Position numbers and translations under genes: made by a program. A stretch of DNA of 64,000 nucleotides, from contig NZ_CP109190.1 in assembly GCF_041438805.1 (NCBI RefSeq), positions 4,030,001 through 4,094,000 on the forward strand, in the 5' to 3' direction. Position 1 is the first letter of the stretch. Every line of letters starts with the position of its first letter. This DNA is from Streptomyces sp. NBC_01707 (GTDB lineage Bacteria; Actinomycetota; Actinomycetes; Streptomycetales; Streptomycetaceae). The notes beneath the pieces were generated by a model. The model did not search any database. It was not told where the DNA came from and saw nothing but the letters and a program-made list of their open reading frames with translations. Positions 39,043 through 47,252 of this stretch are shown one piece after another.

Positions 39043-39815
39043 GCAGCTACGACGCACGGTTCAGGGTGTGGCGCGGGGACCCCGACGGCGGCGGCCTGGA
39101 GGACTTCACGGTCGAGGTGAACGACGGGGAGGTCGTCCTCGACATCATCCACCGGATCCAGGCCACCCAGGCGGGCGATCTGGCGGTGCGCTGGAACTGC
39201 AAGGCGGGCAAGTGCGGTTCGTGCAGTGCGGAGATCAACGGACGGCCGCGGCTGATGTGCATGACCCGCATGTCGGTGTTCGGCCGGGAGGAGACGATCA
39301 CCGTCACTCCGCTGCGGGCGTTCCCGGTGGTCCGCGATCTGGTGACGGACGTGACGTTCAACTACATCAAGGCGCGGGAAGTGCCCGCCTTCGTACCGCC
39401 GGAAGGGGTGAAGGCGGGCGACTACCGGATGCAGCAGGTCGATGTGGACCGCTCGCAGGAGTTCCGCAAGTGCATCGAGTGCTTCCTGTGCCAGGACACC
39501 TGCCACGTGGTCCGCGATCACGAGGAGAACAAGACGGCGTTCGCCGGACCGCGCTTCCTGATGCGGGTCGCCGAGCTGGACATGCACCCCCTGGACGCCG
39601 CTGCCGAGTCGGGACTCGACCGGAAGGCGACGGCGCAGGAGGAGCACGGGCTGGGCTACTGCAACATCACCAAGTGCTGTACGGAGGTGTGTCCCGAGCA
39701 CATCAAGATCACGGACAACGCGCTGATCCCGCTGAAGGAGCGCGCGGTGGACCGCAAGTACGACCCACTGGTGTGGCTGGGGAACAAGATCGGCCGACGC
39801 CGGGACGCCCCCTGA
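39039..39815 (+). CDS. sdhB: Succinate dehydrogenase/fumarate reductase iron-sulfur subunit
   Basis: This 258-aa subunit carries electrons from FAD to the anchor. The N-terminal [2Fe-2S] ligands are in CKAGKCGSC and MC. The C-terminal cluster ligands are in CIECFLCQDTC and YCNITKCCTEVCPEHI, which fit one [4Fe-4S] and one [3Fe-4S] cluster. The GTG start at 39039 is fixed by the GTGA overlap with sdhA. It is the last gene of the operon: small ORF, anchor, sdhA, sdhB. Confidence 0.95.
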   Translation: MSSYDARFRVWRGDPDGGGLEDFTVEVNDGEVVLDIIHRIQATQAGDLAVRWNCKAGKCGSCSAEINGRPRLMCMTRMSVFGREETITVTPLRAFPVVRDLVTDVTFNYIKAREVPAFVPPEGVKAGDYRMQQVDVDRSQEFRKCIECFLCQDTCHVVRDHEENKTAFAGPRFLMRVAELDMHPLDAAAESGLDRKATAQEEHGLGYCNITKCCTEVCPEHIKITDNALIPLKERAVDRKYDPLVWLGNKIGRRRDAP

Positions 39816-39852
39816 CCGCGCTCGCGCCGAGCCCGGCCCGCTCGACGGGGGC

Positions 39853-40404
39853 TCAGCCGAGCAGCTTGACGACCGCCTCGGTGGTGTCCGTCTCGCCGAG
39901 CCGCGGGAAGATCTTCTCGATGCTGTTGTCGTGGGCGCCGCCGTCCATGTCGGTGACCGCGTCCGTGACGACGGTGACGTTGTAGCCGTGCTCGTTCGCG
40001 GCCCGGGCGGTGGACTCCACGCCGATGCTGGTGGCGATGCCCGTCACCACGACCTGGGTGACACCGCGGCGGCGCAGCTGAAGGTCGAGGTCGGTGCCGT
40101 AGAAGGCGCCCCACTGCTGCTTGGTGACCACGATGTCGCCGTCGCGCGGGCCGAGCTCGGGGACGATGTCGGCCCAATCGGCGGCCGGCTGCCCGGAACG
40201 CGGGGCGCCCTCGGTGCGGCCGGGGGCGCCGCCGGTGACCCGGACCAGAACGACCGGGAGACCCTTGGCGCGGAACGCGTCGGCGAGGGTCGCGGAGTTC
40301 GCGATGATGTCGGCGGCGGGGTGGGCGGTAGGGAGGGCGACGATGCCCTTCTGAAGATCGACGACGACCAGGGCGGTCTTCGGGTCCAGGGTGGTGGCGG
40401 TCAT
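39853..40404 (-). CDS. Isochorismatase-family hydrolase lacking the catalytic cysteine
   Basis: This 183-aa alpha/beta hydrolase of the isochorismatase/nicotinamidase superfamily has Asp16 (LVVVDLQKG) and Lys95 (VVTKQQWGAF), two members of the usual Asp-Lys-Cys triad. The third position reads TSIGVES, with Gly128 where amidohydrolases have Cys. Loss of the Cys is known in true isochorismatases such as EntB, so vinyl-ether hydrolysis is more likely than amide cleavage. The gene lies 41 bases after the MFS gene stop and is probably the third gene of the marR-MFS operon. Confidence 0.88.
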   Translation of the reverse strand: MTATTLDPKTALVVVDLQKGIVALPTAHPAADIIANSATLADAFRAKGLPVVLVRVTGGAPGRTEGAPRSGQPAADWADIVPELGPRDGDIVVTKQQWGAFYGTDLDLQLRRRGVTQVVVTGIATSIGVESTARAANEHGYNVTVVTDAVTDMDGGAHDNSIEKIFPRLGETDTTEAVVKLLG

Positions 40405-40445
40405 GATGGCGCTCCTCTGAGGGGGATGGATGGTGCCTGTGGTGG

Positions 40446-41954
40446 TCAGGTGCGGGTGCGCAGGGCGCGGTCGGTGACGGTCAGGACGATCAGCAGCAGG
40501 CCGAGTACGACCGAGACCGCTGCCATGAGATGGAGCCCGCTGTCGCTCGCCGACCGGCCGTAGGCGAGGGCGATCAGGCTGGACGCGGTGATGGCCCCGA
40601 TGTACTGGGCGGTGCGCTGGAGTCCGGCGGCGGACCCGATGCTCTCGGGCGGCGCGTACGCCTGGACGGCGGCCTGGTTGCTCGTACCGATCAGCCCCTG
40701 CGGGATGCCGAAGCAGGCCCCGGCGAGCAGCACTACGGCGAGCGGCGCGGAACCGGAGAGGAACATCAGCACCCCGGACCCGACGGTGAGCAGCACACAG
40801 GCCAGCGCGAGTGGGCCGCGGATGCCCTTCGTCCGGGCCCCGAGCAGCGAACAGACCAGTGCGGCGAGTGACATCGGCAGCATCAGCAGTCCGGTGTGGC
40901 CGGAGGAGTAGCCGCGTGCCTCTTCCAACCACTGCGTGAATCCGTACATCACGCAGTAGATCAACAGGTAGCTCAGTCCGTGCCGCAGATACGTCCGGGC
41001 GAGCGCTGCGTTGCTCGCGAGCATCCGCAGGTCGATGAACGGCCGTGGGCGGCGCAGCTGCCACCACACCAGCACACCGGTCAGCGCGGCGAAGGGCGCG
41101 AGCAGCCACCACATCGGGTGGGCGAGATCGAGCAGGAAGAAGACCAGCACGGTCAAGGCGGTGGAGAAGAGGCCGATGCCGAGCGGATCCAGGTCGACGC
41201 GGGGCACGCGGCCGTCGGCCTCACGCGTGCGCGGCGGATCCGCCGGGATCCAGAGCAGCGCGGAGCCGAGTGCGATGAGGGCGACGGGCACGTTGACGGC
41301 GAAGATGCCCCGCCAGCCGACGACCATGACGAGCAGCCCGCCGAGCGTGGGCCCGATGGCGGCGCTGCCGAGCGCGGCGAAGGAGAGCCGGGCCAGGACG
41401 GGACGTGGGGTGGCGCGGCCGATCCGCCGGGACTCGTCGCGCAGCACCGCCATGGCGGCCGGGTAGGCGGCCGACGTACCGATGCCGAGCAGCAACCGGG
41501 ATGCGATGAGCCAGCCGAAACCCGGCGCGAACGTCCCGACCAGACCGGAGGCGATCACGACGACCAGACCGGCGAGGAAGACGCGCCGGGGGCCGAGGGC
41601 GTCGGCGAGCTTGCCGAGAACGGGCTGGGCGACGGCGCTGGCGAGGTAGAGGACCGAGATGAGCCAGGCGGTGTCGGCGGCCCCGATGCCGAAGGTGTGG
41701 GCGATCGCCACCAGGGCGGTGGAGATCATGGTGGTGTTGAGCGGGTTGAGCAGGGAGCCGAGGAGCAGCGGCGCGGTGAGGCGCGCGCTGAAACCGGGGC
41801 CGGTGACTGCGGGACGGCCGGAGGAAGTGGCCGGGAGGCGGCCGGCGGCGGAGGTGTCCGCCACGGTCGCTTCCGGGGCCGACCGGTCGCATGTCACTCG
41901 AACTTTCACTCTCACCGCGGCCGCCTCCGCCGCCATCGGCTCCGGGGCGGTCAC
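40446..41954 (-). CDS. MFS transporter (multidrug efflux type)
   Basis: The 502-aa protein has a 55-residue N-terminal tail and then about 14 membrane spans, as in the DHA2 drug:H+ antiporters. Motif A appears after the second span as GKLADALGPRRVF, and there are late segments LALACVLLTVGSGVLMFLSG and GIPQGLIGTSNQAAVQAY. The start overlaps the MarR stop by four bases (41951-41954), which strongly suggests that MarR represses this exporter. The substrate is unknown. Confidence 0.9.
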   Translation of the reverse strand: MTAPEPMAAEAAAVRVKVRVTCDRSAPEATVADTSAAGRLPATSSGRPAVTGPGFSARLTAPLLLGSLLNPLNTTMISTALVAIAHTFGIGAADTAWLISVLYLASAVAQPVLGKLADALGPRRVFLAGLVVVIASGLVGTFAPGFGWLIASRLLLGIGTSAAYPAAMAVLRDESRRIGRATPRPVLARLSFAALGSAAIGPTLGGLLVMVVGWRGIFAVNVPVALIALGSALLWIPADPPRTREADGRVPRVDLDPLGIGLFSTALTVLVFFLLDLAHPMWWLLAPFAALTGVLVWWQLRRPRPFIDLRMLASNAALARTYLRHGLSYLLIYCVMYGFTQWLEEARGYSSGHTGLLMLPMSLAALVCSLLGARTKGIRGPLALACVLLTVGSGVLMFLSGSAPLAVVLLAGACFGIPQGLIGTSNQAAVQAYAPPESIGSAAGLQRTAQYIGAITASSLIALAYGRSASDSGLHLMAAVSVVLGLLLIVLTVTDRALRTRT

Positions 41955-42421
41955 CGCTCGACCAGGCGGTCCAGGAGAGCCGTGGCCTCGGCGACGGTAC
42001 GGCGCTCGGCCCCGTCGAGTTCGGCGGCGATCGCTTCGGCGAGCCAGTTGTGCTTGGCGGCCCGGACCGCGCCGAGCGTGGTCCGGCCGACGTCCGTGAT
42101 GGACATGACCGACTTCCGGCCGTCGGCAGGATCCGGCGCCCGCTCGACGAGACCCTGACTCTCCAGCGCCCCGAGGGTCAGCCGCATGGACTGGGGCCGC
42201 ACGTACTCGGCACGGGCCAGCGCGGCCGTGGTGGTCGGGCCGTCCTGGTCGAGACGGGCGAGCACCGAACGCTGGGTCGGGGTGAGCAGGCTGTCCGACG
42301 ATGTGGTGCGCAGCCGGCGCAGCAGCCGGCTGACGACGGACGCCAGCTGCGTCGCGACCTGCTCCGCGCCGGGCTCGCCGCCCGGCTCTGCGGCGGTGGT
42401 TTCGGACGATGACTCCTGCAT
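41951..42421 (-). CDS. MarR-family transcriptional regulator
   Basis: This 156-aa protein has a winged helix at about residues 45-110 (LTPTQRSVLARLDQDGPTTTAALARAEYVRPQSMRLTLGALESQGLVERAPDPADGRKS), flanked by dimerisation helices. ATG 42421 is preferred over 42457 because the family starts near here and the upper ATG would lie next to the operator. It heads the leftward operon with an MFS exporter and an isochorismatase-like enzyme. It probably represses itself through the palindrome at 42442-42467 until a small aromatic ligand binds. Confidence 0.92.
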   Translation of the reverse strand: MQESSSETTAAEPGGEPGAEQVATQLASVVSRLLRRLRTTSSDSLLTPTQRSVLARLDQDGPTTTAALARAEYVRPQSMRLTLGALESQGLVERAPDPADGRKSVMSITDVGRTTLGAVRAAKHNWLAEAIAAELDGAERRTVAEATALLDRLVER

Positions 42422-42441
42422 GGGCCCACCGTAAAAGATGT

Positions 42442-42467
42442 ACAGGCCATCTTGCAAGGTTGCCTGT
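42442..42467. promoter_or_regulatory. MarR-type operator palindrome
   Basis: A 26-base inverted repeat has half-sites ACAGGCCATCTTG and, on the other strand, ACAGGCAACCTTG; 11 of 13 positions match. It lies 21-46 bases upstream of the marR start, where a repressor would block the promoter. Confidence 0.7.
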
Positions 42468-42511
42468 CTATTCTCGGTGGCCTTGCTCGCGGCGCGGCGC
42501 GCGATCTAGGG

Positions 42512-42525
42512 TGAATGCGCTTTCA
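42512..42525. promoter_or_regulatory. LacI-family operator in front of the LacI-type gene
   Basis: TGAATGCGCTTTCA is palindromic at 12 of 14 positions with the central CG typical of LacI-family sites. It lies about 45 bases upstream of the chosen lacI-type start. A matching site, TGTATGCGCTTACA, lies before the sugar importer at 44959-44972. Confidence 0.65.
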
Positions 42526-42567
42526 AAATGTGCAGGTACGGAAGAACAAGCGGACGGGTCGGTTCGG

Positions 42568-43638
42568 GTGAGTGCCCCAACGGTGTACGACGTCGCAGAG
42601 CGGTCGGGCGTCTCGATTGCGACGGTCTCGCGGGTCTACCGCAACCCCGACTCCGTGCGTGCCCAGACCCGCGAGCGGGTTCTCGACGCGGCCCGCGAGC
42701 TCGGATACGTACCCAGCGGGAACGCGCGGGGCCTGGCCAGCCGCACCACCGGGGTGCTCGGGCTCTGCTTCCCCGACTACGCCGACCCCGACGCCGAGGC
42801 CGACGCGGAGGCCGACAGCGACGCCGACGACGCGGTGATGCTCTACTCCGACCAGATCATCCGCGGCATGGAACGCGCGGCACGGCGACACGGGTACGCG
42901 CTGCTGATCGCCGCGTCGCTGGAGGGCGGACCCGAGAGCCTTGTCGCGAAGGTGGCCGGCCGCGTCGACGGCTTCGCGGTGCTGGCGCAGACCGTGCCGA
43001 CCGAGGACCTCGAAGTGATCTCGCGCCGGCTGCCGGTGGTGATGCTCGCCGGACCGCGCGAGATCGACCACCTCGACCACATCGTCGTGGCCAACGCCGA
43101 CGGCGAACGCGAACTGGCTCGCCATCTGATCGAGGACCACGGACTGCGCAGACTCGCCTTCATCGGGGGCGAGGTGGCGTCACCGGACGCCGAGGCGCGG
43201 TTCCGCGGCTTCCAGGAGGCCTGCCGCGACGCCGGACTCCCGGTGCCGGACGCACCGGACATGCGCGCCGGGATGATGACGCAGGCCGAAGGCGCCCGGA
43301 CGGCGGAAGCCATGCTCGACCGGTACGCGGGCCTGAGTGACACCGAACGCCCGCAGGCCATGCTGTTCGCCAACGACCAGATGGCGGTGGGCGCCCTGCG
43401 CGCGCTGGAACGGCGCGGGGTGCGGGTGCCCGAGGATCTCGCCGTGACCGGGTTCGACGGGATCCCGCTGAGCCGGATCGTGCGGCCGCCGCTGACGACC
43501 GTACGGCAGCCGATCCGGCAGTTGGGCGAGCAGGCCGTGGAACTGCTCGTGCAGCGCCTGGGCGACCGGGAACGCGAGCCGGTGTCGCTGATGCTCCCGG
43601 TGTCCCTGGCCCGCAGGGCGAGCTGCGGCTGCGGCTGA
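42568..43638 (+). CDS. LacI-family transcriptional regulator
   Basis: This 356-aa protein has an N-terminal HTH (PTVYDVAERSGVSIATVSRVYRNPDSV) and hinge helix (GNARGLASRTTGVLGLCFP). The periplasmic-binding-like sugar domain includes RPQAMLFANDQMAVGALRALERRGVRVPEDLAVTGFDG, and the tail is SCGCG. An Asp/Glu-rich loop (about residues 73-87) interrupts the first lobe. The GTG at 42568 starts at the usual distance from the HTH but lacks a clear ribosome-binding site; a GTG at 42511 is also possible. It very likely controls the importer and hydrolase genes 43787-51220, as shared operators suggest. Confidence 0.9.
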   Translation: MSAPTVYDVAERSGVSIATVSRVYRNPDSVRAQTRERVLDAARELGYVPSGNARGLASRTTGVLGLCFPDYADPDAEADAEADSDADDAVMLYSDQIIRGMERAARRHGYALLIAASLEGGPESLVAKVAGRVDGFAVLAQTVPTEDLEVISRRLPVVMLAGPREIDHLDHIVVANADGERELARHLIEDHGLRRLAFIGGEVASPDAEARFRGFQEACRDAGLPVPDAPDMRAGMMTQAEGARTAEAMLDRYAGLSDTERPQAMLFANDQMAVGALRALERRGVRVPEDLAVTGFDGIPLSRIVRPPLTTVRQPIRQLGEQAVELLVQRLGDREREPVSLMLPVSLARRASCGCG

Positions 43639-43786
43639 GCCCGCCGAATCGGCTGCGACTGCTCCACCCACCCCGGACGAGCCACGGAGCCCGGCGCGTC
43701 CGGAGCGTGCGGACAGGTCGACCCGTCAGTGGTGCATGCGTGGACGTGCGAGCCCGGTCCGGCCGGCCCGACGCCCCCGACGCCCT

Positions 43787-44779
43787 CTAGCCCAGATGCG
43801 CCCGGAAGAAGCGCTCCCGGTTCCCCCGCAGCCGCGCCGCCTCCCCGGCAAGCCCCTCGTGCTCGAAATGGCCCGCACTCAGCACCTGCAGTTCACGCGG
43901 TCCGGCGAGCGCGTTGTGTACGGCGAACTGGCCGGGCGGCGGCACCGAGGGATCGAACAGCGCCGCCGCCACCAGTGTCGGCAGCCTCAGCTGCGCGGCG
44001 GCCGTCGCAGCGTCGAAGTACCGCAGCACCTCGGTGACCTGGGGATGCTCCCGGTGATACGCGCGCAACGACTCACCGCTGCCGACGCACCGCAGTGTGA
44101 GCCGCAACGGGTGGTTGCCGAACGTGGGCACCGTCAGCTGCGCGGCACCGAACCGGTCGTCCCACGGCAGGGCCAGCGCACCGAGCCCGCCGCCGAAGCT
44201 CTCCCCGAGGTAGCCGAGCCGGGGAGCCCCCGGAGCACCCCCGGGAGCCAGCTCCGGAACGAGTTCGTGCAGCGCCGACGCGGCACACCACAGATCTGCC
44301 ACGCAGTCGCCGATGACGTACGTGTCACGCGACTCGATGCCGTGACGCACGTGCACGTCGGCCACATCGGGGATGCCCGGCCACAGACCGCGACCGCCCA
44401 TGCCACGCACGCAGGGCAGGATCACGGCGGACCGGGGCAGGGGCAGGGGCAGATCGGCCCCCGGCTCCTGCCGGCCCCCGTACCCGTGGCCGATGACGAA
44501 CCCGTGCTCCGCGGCGCCCTCCGCGGGCCGGGCGAGCCAGCCGCCGAGCCGGATCCCGCCCACGGAGGTGAACGTCACACCATGGATCCGCAGCCCGTCC
44601 CGCTCGTCCTCCAGCGGACCGATCTCCGGCTCCGTGGCAACCTTGCGGGCCTCATCGTGGCGGGCTCGCCAGAAGGCCGCGAAATCATCCGGGGCCGCGG
44701 GCGCGGGGACGCTCAGGAGCTCGTCCCGCGTGTACCCGTAGGACGGATCGAACGGGAGATCATGCGCAAACGAAGTCAT
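43787..44779 (-). CDS. Acetyl xylan esterase-like alpha/beta hydrolase (CE7/AXE1 type)
   Basis: The protein is about 330 aa, without a signal peptide, hence cytoplasmic. The triad is Ser194 in GESFGGG, Asp276 in LFDPSVPPPGQF and His304 in SAGHFEHE. The start region FDLPFDPSYGY and VTFTSVGGIRLGGWLARP fit the AXE1 family, which deacetylates short xylo-oligosaccharides and antibiotics. It runs divergently from the sugar importer, with the proposed operator in between (44959-44987), so both may respond to the same sugar. The ATG at 44779 was preferred to 44800 for the family length. Confidence 0.85.
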   Translation of the reverse strand: MTSFAHDLPFDPSYGYTRDELLSVPAPAAPDDFAAFWRARHDEARKVATEPEIGPLEDERDGLRIHGVTFTSVGGIRLGGWLARPAEGAAEHGFVIGHGYGGRQEPGADLPLPLPRSAVILPCVRGMGGRGLWPGIPDVADVHVRHGIESRDTYVIGDCVADLWCAASALHELVPELAPGGAPGAPRLGYLGESFGGGLGALALPWDDRFGAAQLTVPTFGNHPLRLTLRCVGSGESLRAYHREHPQVTEVLRYFDAATAAAQLRLPTLVAAALFDPSVPPPGQFAVHNALAGPRELQVLSAGHFEHEGLAGEAARLRGNRERFFRAHLG

Positions 44780-44958
44780 GATCACGACAATATCGCCCAT
44801 CCCTGGCTGCGCGGTCCTGCACGAAATCGGTCACATCCTTTCCATATTCCCAAACACACCGTTTACCGTTCCAAAGTTGAACAATCAGATGACGGGCACG
44901 TTGCACGAGTGTGACCTAGCACCCCCTTGCGCATCTCCGAATCCGTGTCGCAGAGTGA

Positions 44959-44987
44959 TGTATGCGCTTACAGGCAGCGCATACATC
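44959..44987. promoter_or_regulatory. Tandem LacI-type operator sites before the sugar importer
   Basis: Site one, TGTATGCGCTTACA (44959-44972), differs from the lacI-gene site at two positions. Next to it, GGCAGCGCATACAT (44973-44986) carries the half-site on the other strand. Together they form a perfect 12-base inverted repeat (GATGTATGCGCT ... AGCGCATACATC) with a 7-base spacer, 26-56 bases upstream of the importer start. Confidence 0.65.
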
Positions 44988-45012
44988 CGGATTGCTCGAG
45001 GAGGAGCCCTCC

Positions 45013-46254
45013 ATGTCCCGCACCGCCAGAACCGCTTCGGTCGGTATCGCAGTCGCGCTCGCATTCGGTATCACTGCATGCGGCAGTTCCGGTGCCGACG
45101 TCGCCGCGGACAAGAAGCAGACGCTCACCGTCTGGGCCATGGGGGCCGAGGGCGAGAAGCTCGCGGATGTGGCGAAGGTCTACGAGAAGTCGCACCCGAA
45201 CATCACCGTCAAGGTCACCCCGGTCGGCTGGGACGTCGCCCACCAGAAGCTCGTCTCCGCGGCCGCCGCCGGCACCATGCCGGACGTGGCGCAGATGGGC
45301 GGCAGCTACATGGGCGAGTTCTCCGAACTCGGTGTCCTGGAGCCGGTGGACACCAAGACCTTCGACAAGGAGGACTTCTTCCCGTCCGGCTGGAATCAGG
45401 GTGAGGTGGACGGCACCGCGTACGGCGTGCCGTGGTACGTCGACACCCGCGTCCTCTACTACCGCACCGACCTGGCCGAGAAGGCCGGCATCGACAAGGC
45501 CCCGACCAACTGGAAGGAGATGCAGGACCTCGCCACCGCGTACCAGAAGAAGGCCGGTACCAAGTGGGGCCTGTCCATCCAGCCCAGTGGCCTGGACACG
45601 GTGCAGAACTTCTACTCCTTCCTCTACTCGGCCGGCGGCGAGATCGTCGACGACAAGGGCGAAGCCGTCATCGACAGCCCCGAGGCCGTCAAGGCGCTCA
45701 AGGAGTACGGCACGTACTTCGACAAGGGCCTCTCCAACAAGTCCGTGGCGCCCGGCTACGACGTGGTGAAGGACTTCGGCAACGGCCGCGTCCCGATGTT
45801 CTTCGGCGGCCCCTGGCACGTCACCCTGCTGAACGAGGGCCAGCCGCAGATCAAGGGCAAGTGGGCGGTGGCCAACGTCCCCGCCGACAAGTCCTCCGTC
45901 TCCATGGCGGGCGGCTCCTCCCTGGTGGTTTCCAAGGACAGTGAGCACAAGGCCGCTGCCACGGAGTTCATCAAGTACCTGACCGACGCCAAGGGCCAGG
46001 CCGACTGGTACAAGCGCACCAAGGACCTGCCCGCCAACACCGCGGCCTGGACCTCCGGAGCCCTCGCTGGCGACGCCGACCTCCAGGTCTTCAAGAAGCA
46101 GATGGACACCGCCAAGGCCGCTCCCTCGCTCGCCAAGTGGACCGAGATCACCGACAAGGTCGACCAGGCCATCGCGAAGGTCACCCAGGGCAAGGCTTCC
46201 GCCGAGGACGCGCTGAAGACGGCGCAGTCCCAGATCGAAGGCCTCGTGAAGTAG
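45013..46254 (+). CDS. Sugar ABC transporter substrate-binding lipoprotein
   Basis: The 413-aa family-1 (SBP_bac_1) protein has lipobox FGITAC with lipidated Cys23 and mature start KKQTLTVWAMGAEGEKLADVAKVYEKSHPNI. Conserved stretches include GTMPDVAQMGGSYMGEF, YGVPWYVDTRVLYYRTDL and GRVPMFFGGPWHV. GAGGAGGAGC precedes the ATG. It captures an oligosaccharide for the two permeases downstream. From the neighbouring GH1 and glucoamylase-domain enzymes the ligand may be a beta-gluco-oligosaccharide, but that is inference. Confidence 0.93.
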   Translation: MSRTARTASVGIAVALAFGITACGSSGADVAADKKQTLTVWAMGAEGEKLADVAKVYEKSHPNITVKVTPVGWDVAHQKLVSAAAAGTMPDVAQMGGSYMGEFSELGVLEPVDTKTFDKEDFFPSGWNQGEVDGTAYGVPWYVDTRVLYYRTDLAEKAGIDKAPTNWKEMQDLATAYQKKAGTKWGLSIQPSGLDTVQNFYSFLYSAGGEIVDDKGEAVIDSPEAVKALKEYGTYFDKGLSNKSVAPGYDVVKDFGNGRVPMFFGGPWHVTLLNEGQPQIKGKWAVANVPADKSSVSMAGGSSLVVSKDSEHKAAATEFIKYLTDAKGQADWYKRTKDLPANTAAWTSGALAGDADLQVFKKQMDTAKAAPSLAKWTEITDKVDQAIAKVTQGKASAEDALKTAQSQIEGLVK

Positions 46255-46259
46255 GAGCC

Positions 46260-47252
46260 ATGAGCACCACGACCGGAAAGGCCGCAGAGCCGGCCAAGGT
46301 GCAGGCCGGGCCGGGGACCTCCCAGTCCCCGGCCGCCGGGCCCCAGGAGCGCCGGGGTGGCAAGAGGTCGTCGATGGGTGTGCAGAACGCTGCCGGCTGG
46401 CTGTTCTCCACTCCCTTCCTCGTCCTCTTCACCGTCTTCATGGCGTTCCCGATCCTCGCCACCCTGCTGATGAGTTTCACCGACTTCGGGCTGCGCAATG
46501 TCACGCACCCGCTGGACGTGAATTTCATCGGCTTCGAGAACTACGTCAATCTGTTCGGCGACGAGAAGTTCCTCAAGTCGCTCTTCAACACGGCGTACTT
46601 CGTGGTCATCGGCGTCCCCCTGACGATCTTCCTCGGGCTGGTCGTCGCGGTGCTGCTGAACAACGGCATCGACCGGGCCCGGACCTTCTTCCGGGTCGGC
46701 TTCTACGCCCCGGTGGTCACCACCATCGTCGCCGTCGCCGTGGTCTGGCGGTTCGTCCTGGACCCGAGCGACGGGCTGATCGCCGGGCTCTTCACCGAAG
46801 TGGGACTCACCCCTCCGGACTTCCTCGGCTCCGAGACACTGGCGATGCCGTCGATGATCGCCATGGCGGTATGGCGCAACGTCGGCACGGTCATGGTGCT
46901 CTTCATCGCCGGACTGCAGGCCATTCCCACCGAGGTACGGGAAGCCGCGAAGCTCGACGGCGCCGGTGTCTGGCACGAGTTCCGCAGGATCACCGTGCCC
47001 CTGCTGCGGCCGACGCTGCTCTACGCCACCGTCATCACCACCATCGGCTACCTCAACGTCTTCGAGGAACCGTTCGTGATGACGCAGGGCGGCCCCTCGG
47101 ACTCCACCCTCACCGTCTCACTGAACATGTACCGCGAGGGCTTCAACTTCTTCCACATGGGCTACGCGAGCGCCATGGCATATGTCCTCTTCGTAGTGAT
47201 CATGGGCATCACTGTGCTCCAGCTCCGACTGCTGAAGGACAACACGAAATGA
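46260..47252 (+). CDS. Sugar ABC transporter permease (MalF type)
   Basis: The 330-aa protein has a 45-residue polar N-terminus and six spans, the first being FSTPFLVLFTVFMAFPILATLLMS. The EAA loop is EVREAAKLDGAGVWHEFRRITVPLLRPTL. It starts five bases after the binding-protein stop, with GTAGGAG overlapping that stop. Its stop overlaps the next permease start. Confidence 0.93.
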   Translation: MSTTTGKAAEPAKVQAGPGTSQSPAAGPQERRGGKRSSMGVQNAAGWLFSTPFLVLFTVFMAFPILATLLMSFTDFGLRNVTHPLDVNFIGFENYVNLFGDEKFLKSLFNTAYFVVIGVPLTIFLGLVVAVLLNNGIDRARTFFRVGFYAPVVTTIVAVAVVWRFVLDPSDGLIAGLFTEVGLTPPDFLGSETLAMPSMIAMAVWRNVGTVMVLFIAGLQAIPTEVREAAKLDGAGVWHEFRRITVPLLRPTLLYATVITTIGYLNVFEEPFVMTQGGPSDSTLTVSLNMYREGFNFFHMGYASAMAYVLFVVIMGITVLQLRLLKDNTK

